Part shown: one piece after another, positions 12,925 to 13,193 of the stretch | Layout of the letters: each line of letters starts with the position of its first letter | How positions within the stretch are numbered: the first letter of the stretch is position 1 | DNA from: an uncultured Anaerolineae bacterium | GTDB lineage: Bacteria > Chloroflexota > Anaerolineae > Anaerolineales > Villigracilaceae | Reading direction: 5' to 3' | Length of the DNA stretch: 13,193 nucleotides | NCBI GenBank assembly: GCA_903854805.1 | Contig: CAINXK010000470.1 | Coordinates: forward strand, 1 to 13,193 | Notes under the pieces: generated by a model | The model's input: the letters and a program-made list of their open reading frames with translations, nothing else | Databases searched by the model: none | Told to the model about the DNA's origin: nothing | Position numbers and translations under genes: made by a program

Positions 12925-13193
12925 TCAGTACAACGCCAGCGTATTTTCAAGCACCATTTCGCCAAATTTTACATCGCCTGTCAGTGAGGCTTTTGCCCGG
13001 GCTTCTTCGTAACTAGAGCGCCTCGAAACGTAAATATTAAAATCGAGTACATCCATCTGAATCGTGGATATCGAGTCGCCCCCACCTATTTTCCATGAGC
13101 CACCGGAAGTGCCCGAGAGCTCGAAAACCACACTTCTCTTGCTGGTTATTTTGGAGAGGACTTTCGCAATATCTCTCATCACCAATGCCACAA
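12925..13193 (-). CDS. C-terminal part of an MDMPI/DinB- or SCP2-like protein, cut by the window edge
   Basis: About 89 codons are open to the right edge. A GTG at 13191 could be a start but has no visible context, so the gene is treated as partial. The visible part reads VVFELSGTSGGSWKIGGGDS, then TIQMDVLDFNIYVSRR, then a helix EEARAKASLTGD and a final FGEMVLENTLALY. The pattern (Gly-rich beta turn with Trp, then MDxLDF, then a GD-containing helix pair) resembles the C-terminal domain of mycothiol-dependent maleylpyruvate isomerase-like/DinB proteins, which share an SCP2-like fold. The assignment is by gestalt. It is convergent with the LacI gene across the hairpin terminator. Confidence 0.5.
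   Translation of the reverse strand, partial: VALVMRDIAKVLSKITSKRSVVFELSGTSGGSWKIGGGDSISTIQMDVLDFNIYVSRRSSYEEARAKASLTGDVKFGEMVLENTLALY

Overview
The window looks like chromosomal DNA of a free-living bacterium with moderate G+C. The gene set points to Chloroflexota (Anaerolineae-like): a DUF4432/FGGY/class II aldolase sugar locus, a URO-D-like protein beside a GHMP sugar kinase, a small lamin-tail-domain protein and an IS66 remnant. This placement rests on family gestalt and is only moderately sure.

Left part (1-2435, all minus strand). A tight four-gene operon reads leftwards: a double zinc-ribbon protein, a lamin-tail-domain protein, a TFIIB-type zinc-finger protein and a DedA membrane protein. 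Two of its junctions overlap by 4 nt. Upstream lies a separate unit: a sigma70-type promoter, a very clear yybP-ykoY (Mn2+) riboswitch whose P1 helix competes with an intrinsic terminator, a roughly 95-nt leader and one uncharacterised 99-residue protein with an N-terminal hydrophobic segment. Two hairpins follow that gene, so it seems to be the only target of the switch. No known Mn exporter is visible.

Scar (2790-3070, plus strand). An N-terminal piece of an IS66-family transposase is joined, in another frame, to about 33 codons that read like the middle of a response-regulator receiver domain. Both are dead fragments.

Sugar region (3109-12568). On the plus strand a URO-D superfamily protein and a galactokinase-type GHMP kinase form a pair. 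Convergent to them is a five-gene minus-strand operon: class II aldolase, L-fucose/L-arabinose isomerase-like protein, a second class II aldolase, FGGY kinase and DUF4432 aldose-epimerase-like protein. A divergent LacI-family regulator sits at its head. The shared 137-bp intergenic region holds two near-identical 18-bp LacI-type operators 35 bp apart, one exactly filling the spacer of the operon's -35/-10 promoter. The logical route is anomer/epimer handling, aldose to ketose, ketose phosphate, then aldol cleavage to DHAP plus an aldehyde. The sugar cannot be named from sequence, and no transporter is in the window.

Right edge (12569-13193). A non-coding stretch with a strong bidirectional hairpin terminator is followed by the C-terminal end of a minus-strand gene that runs off the window.
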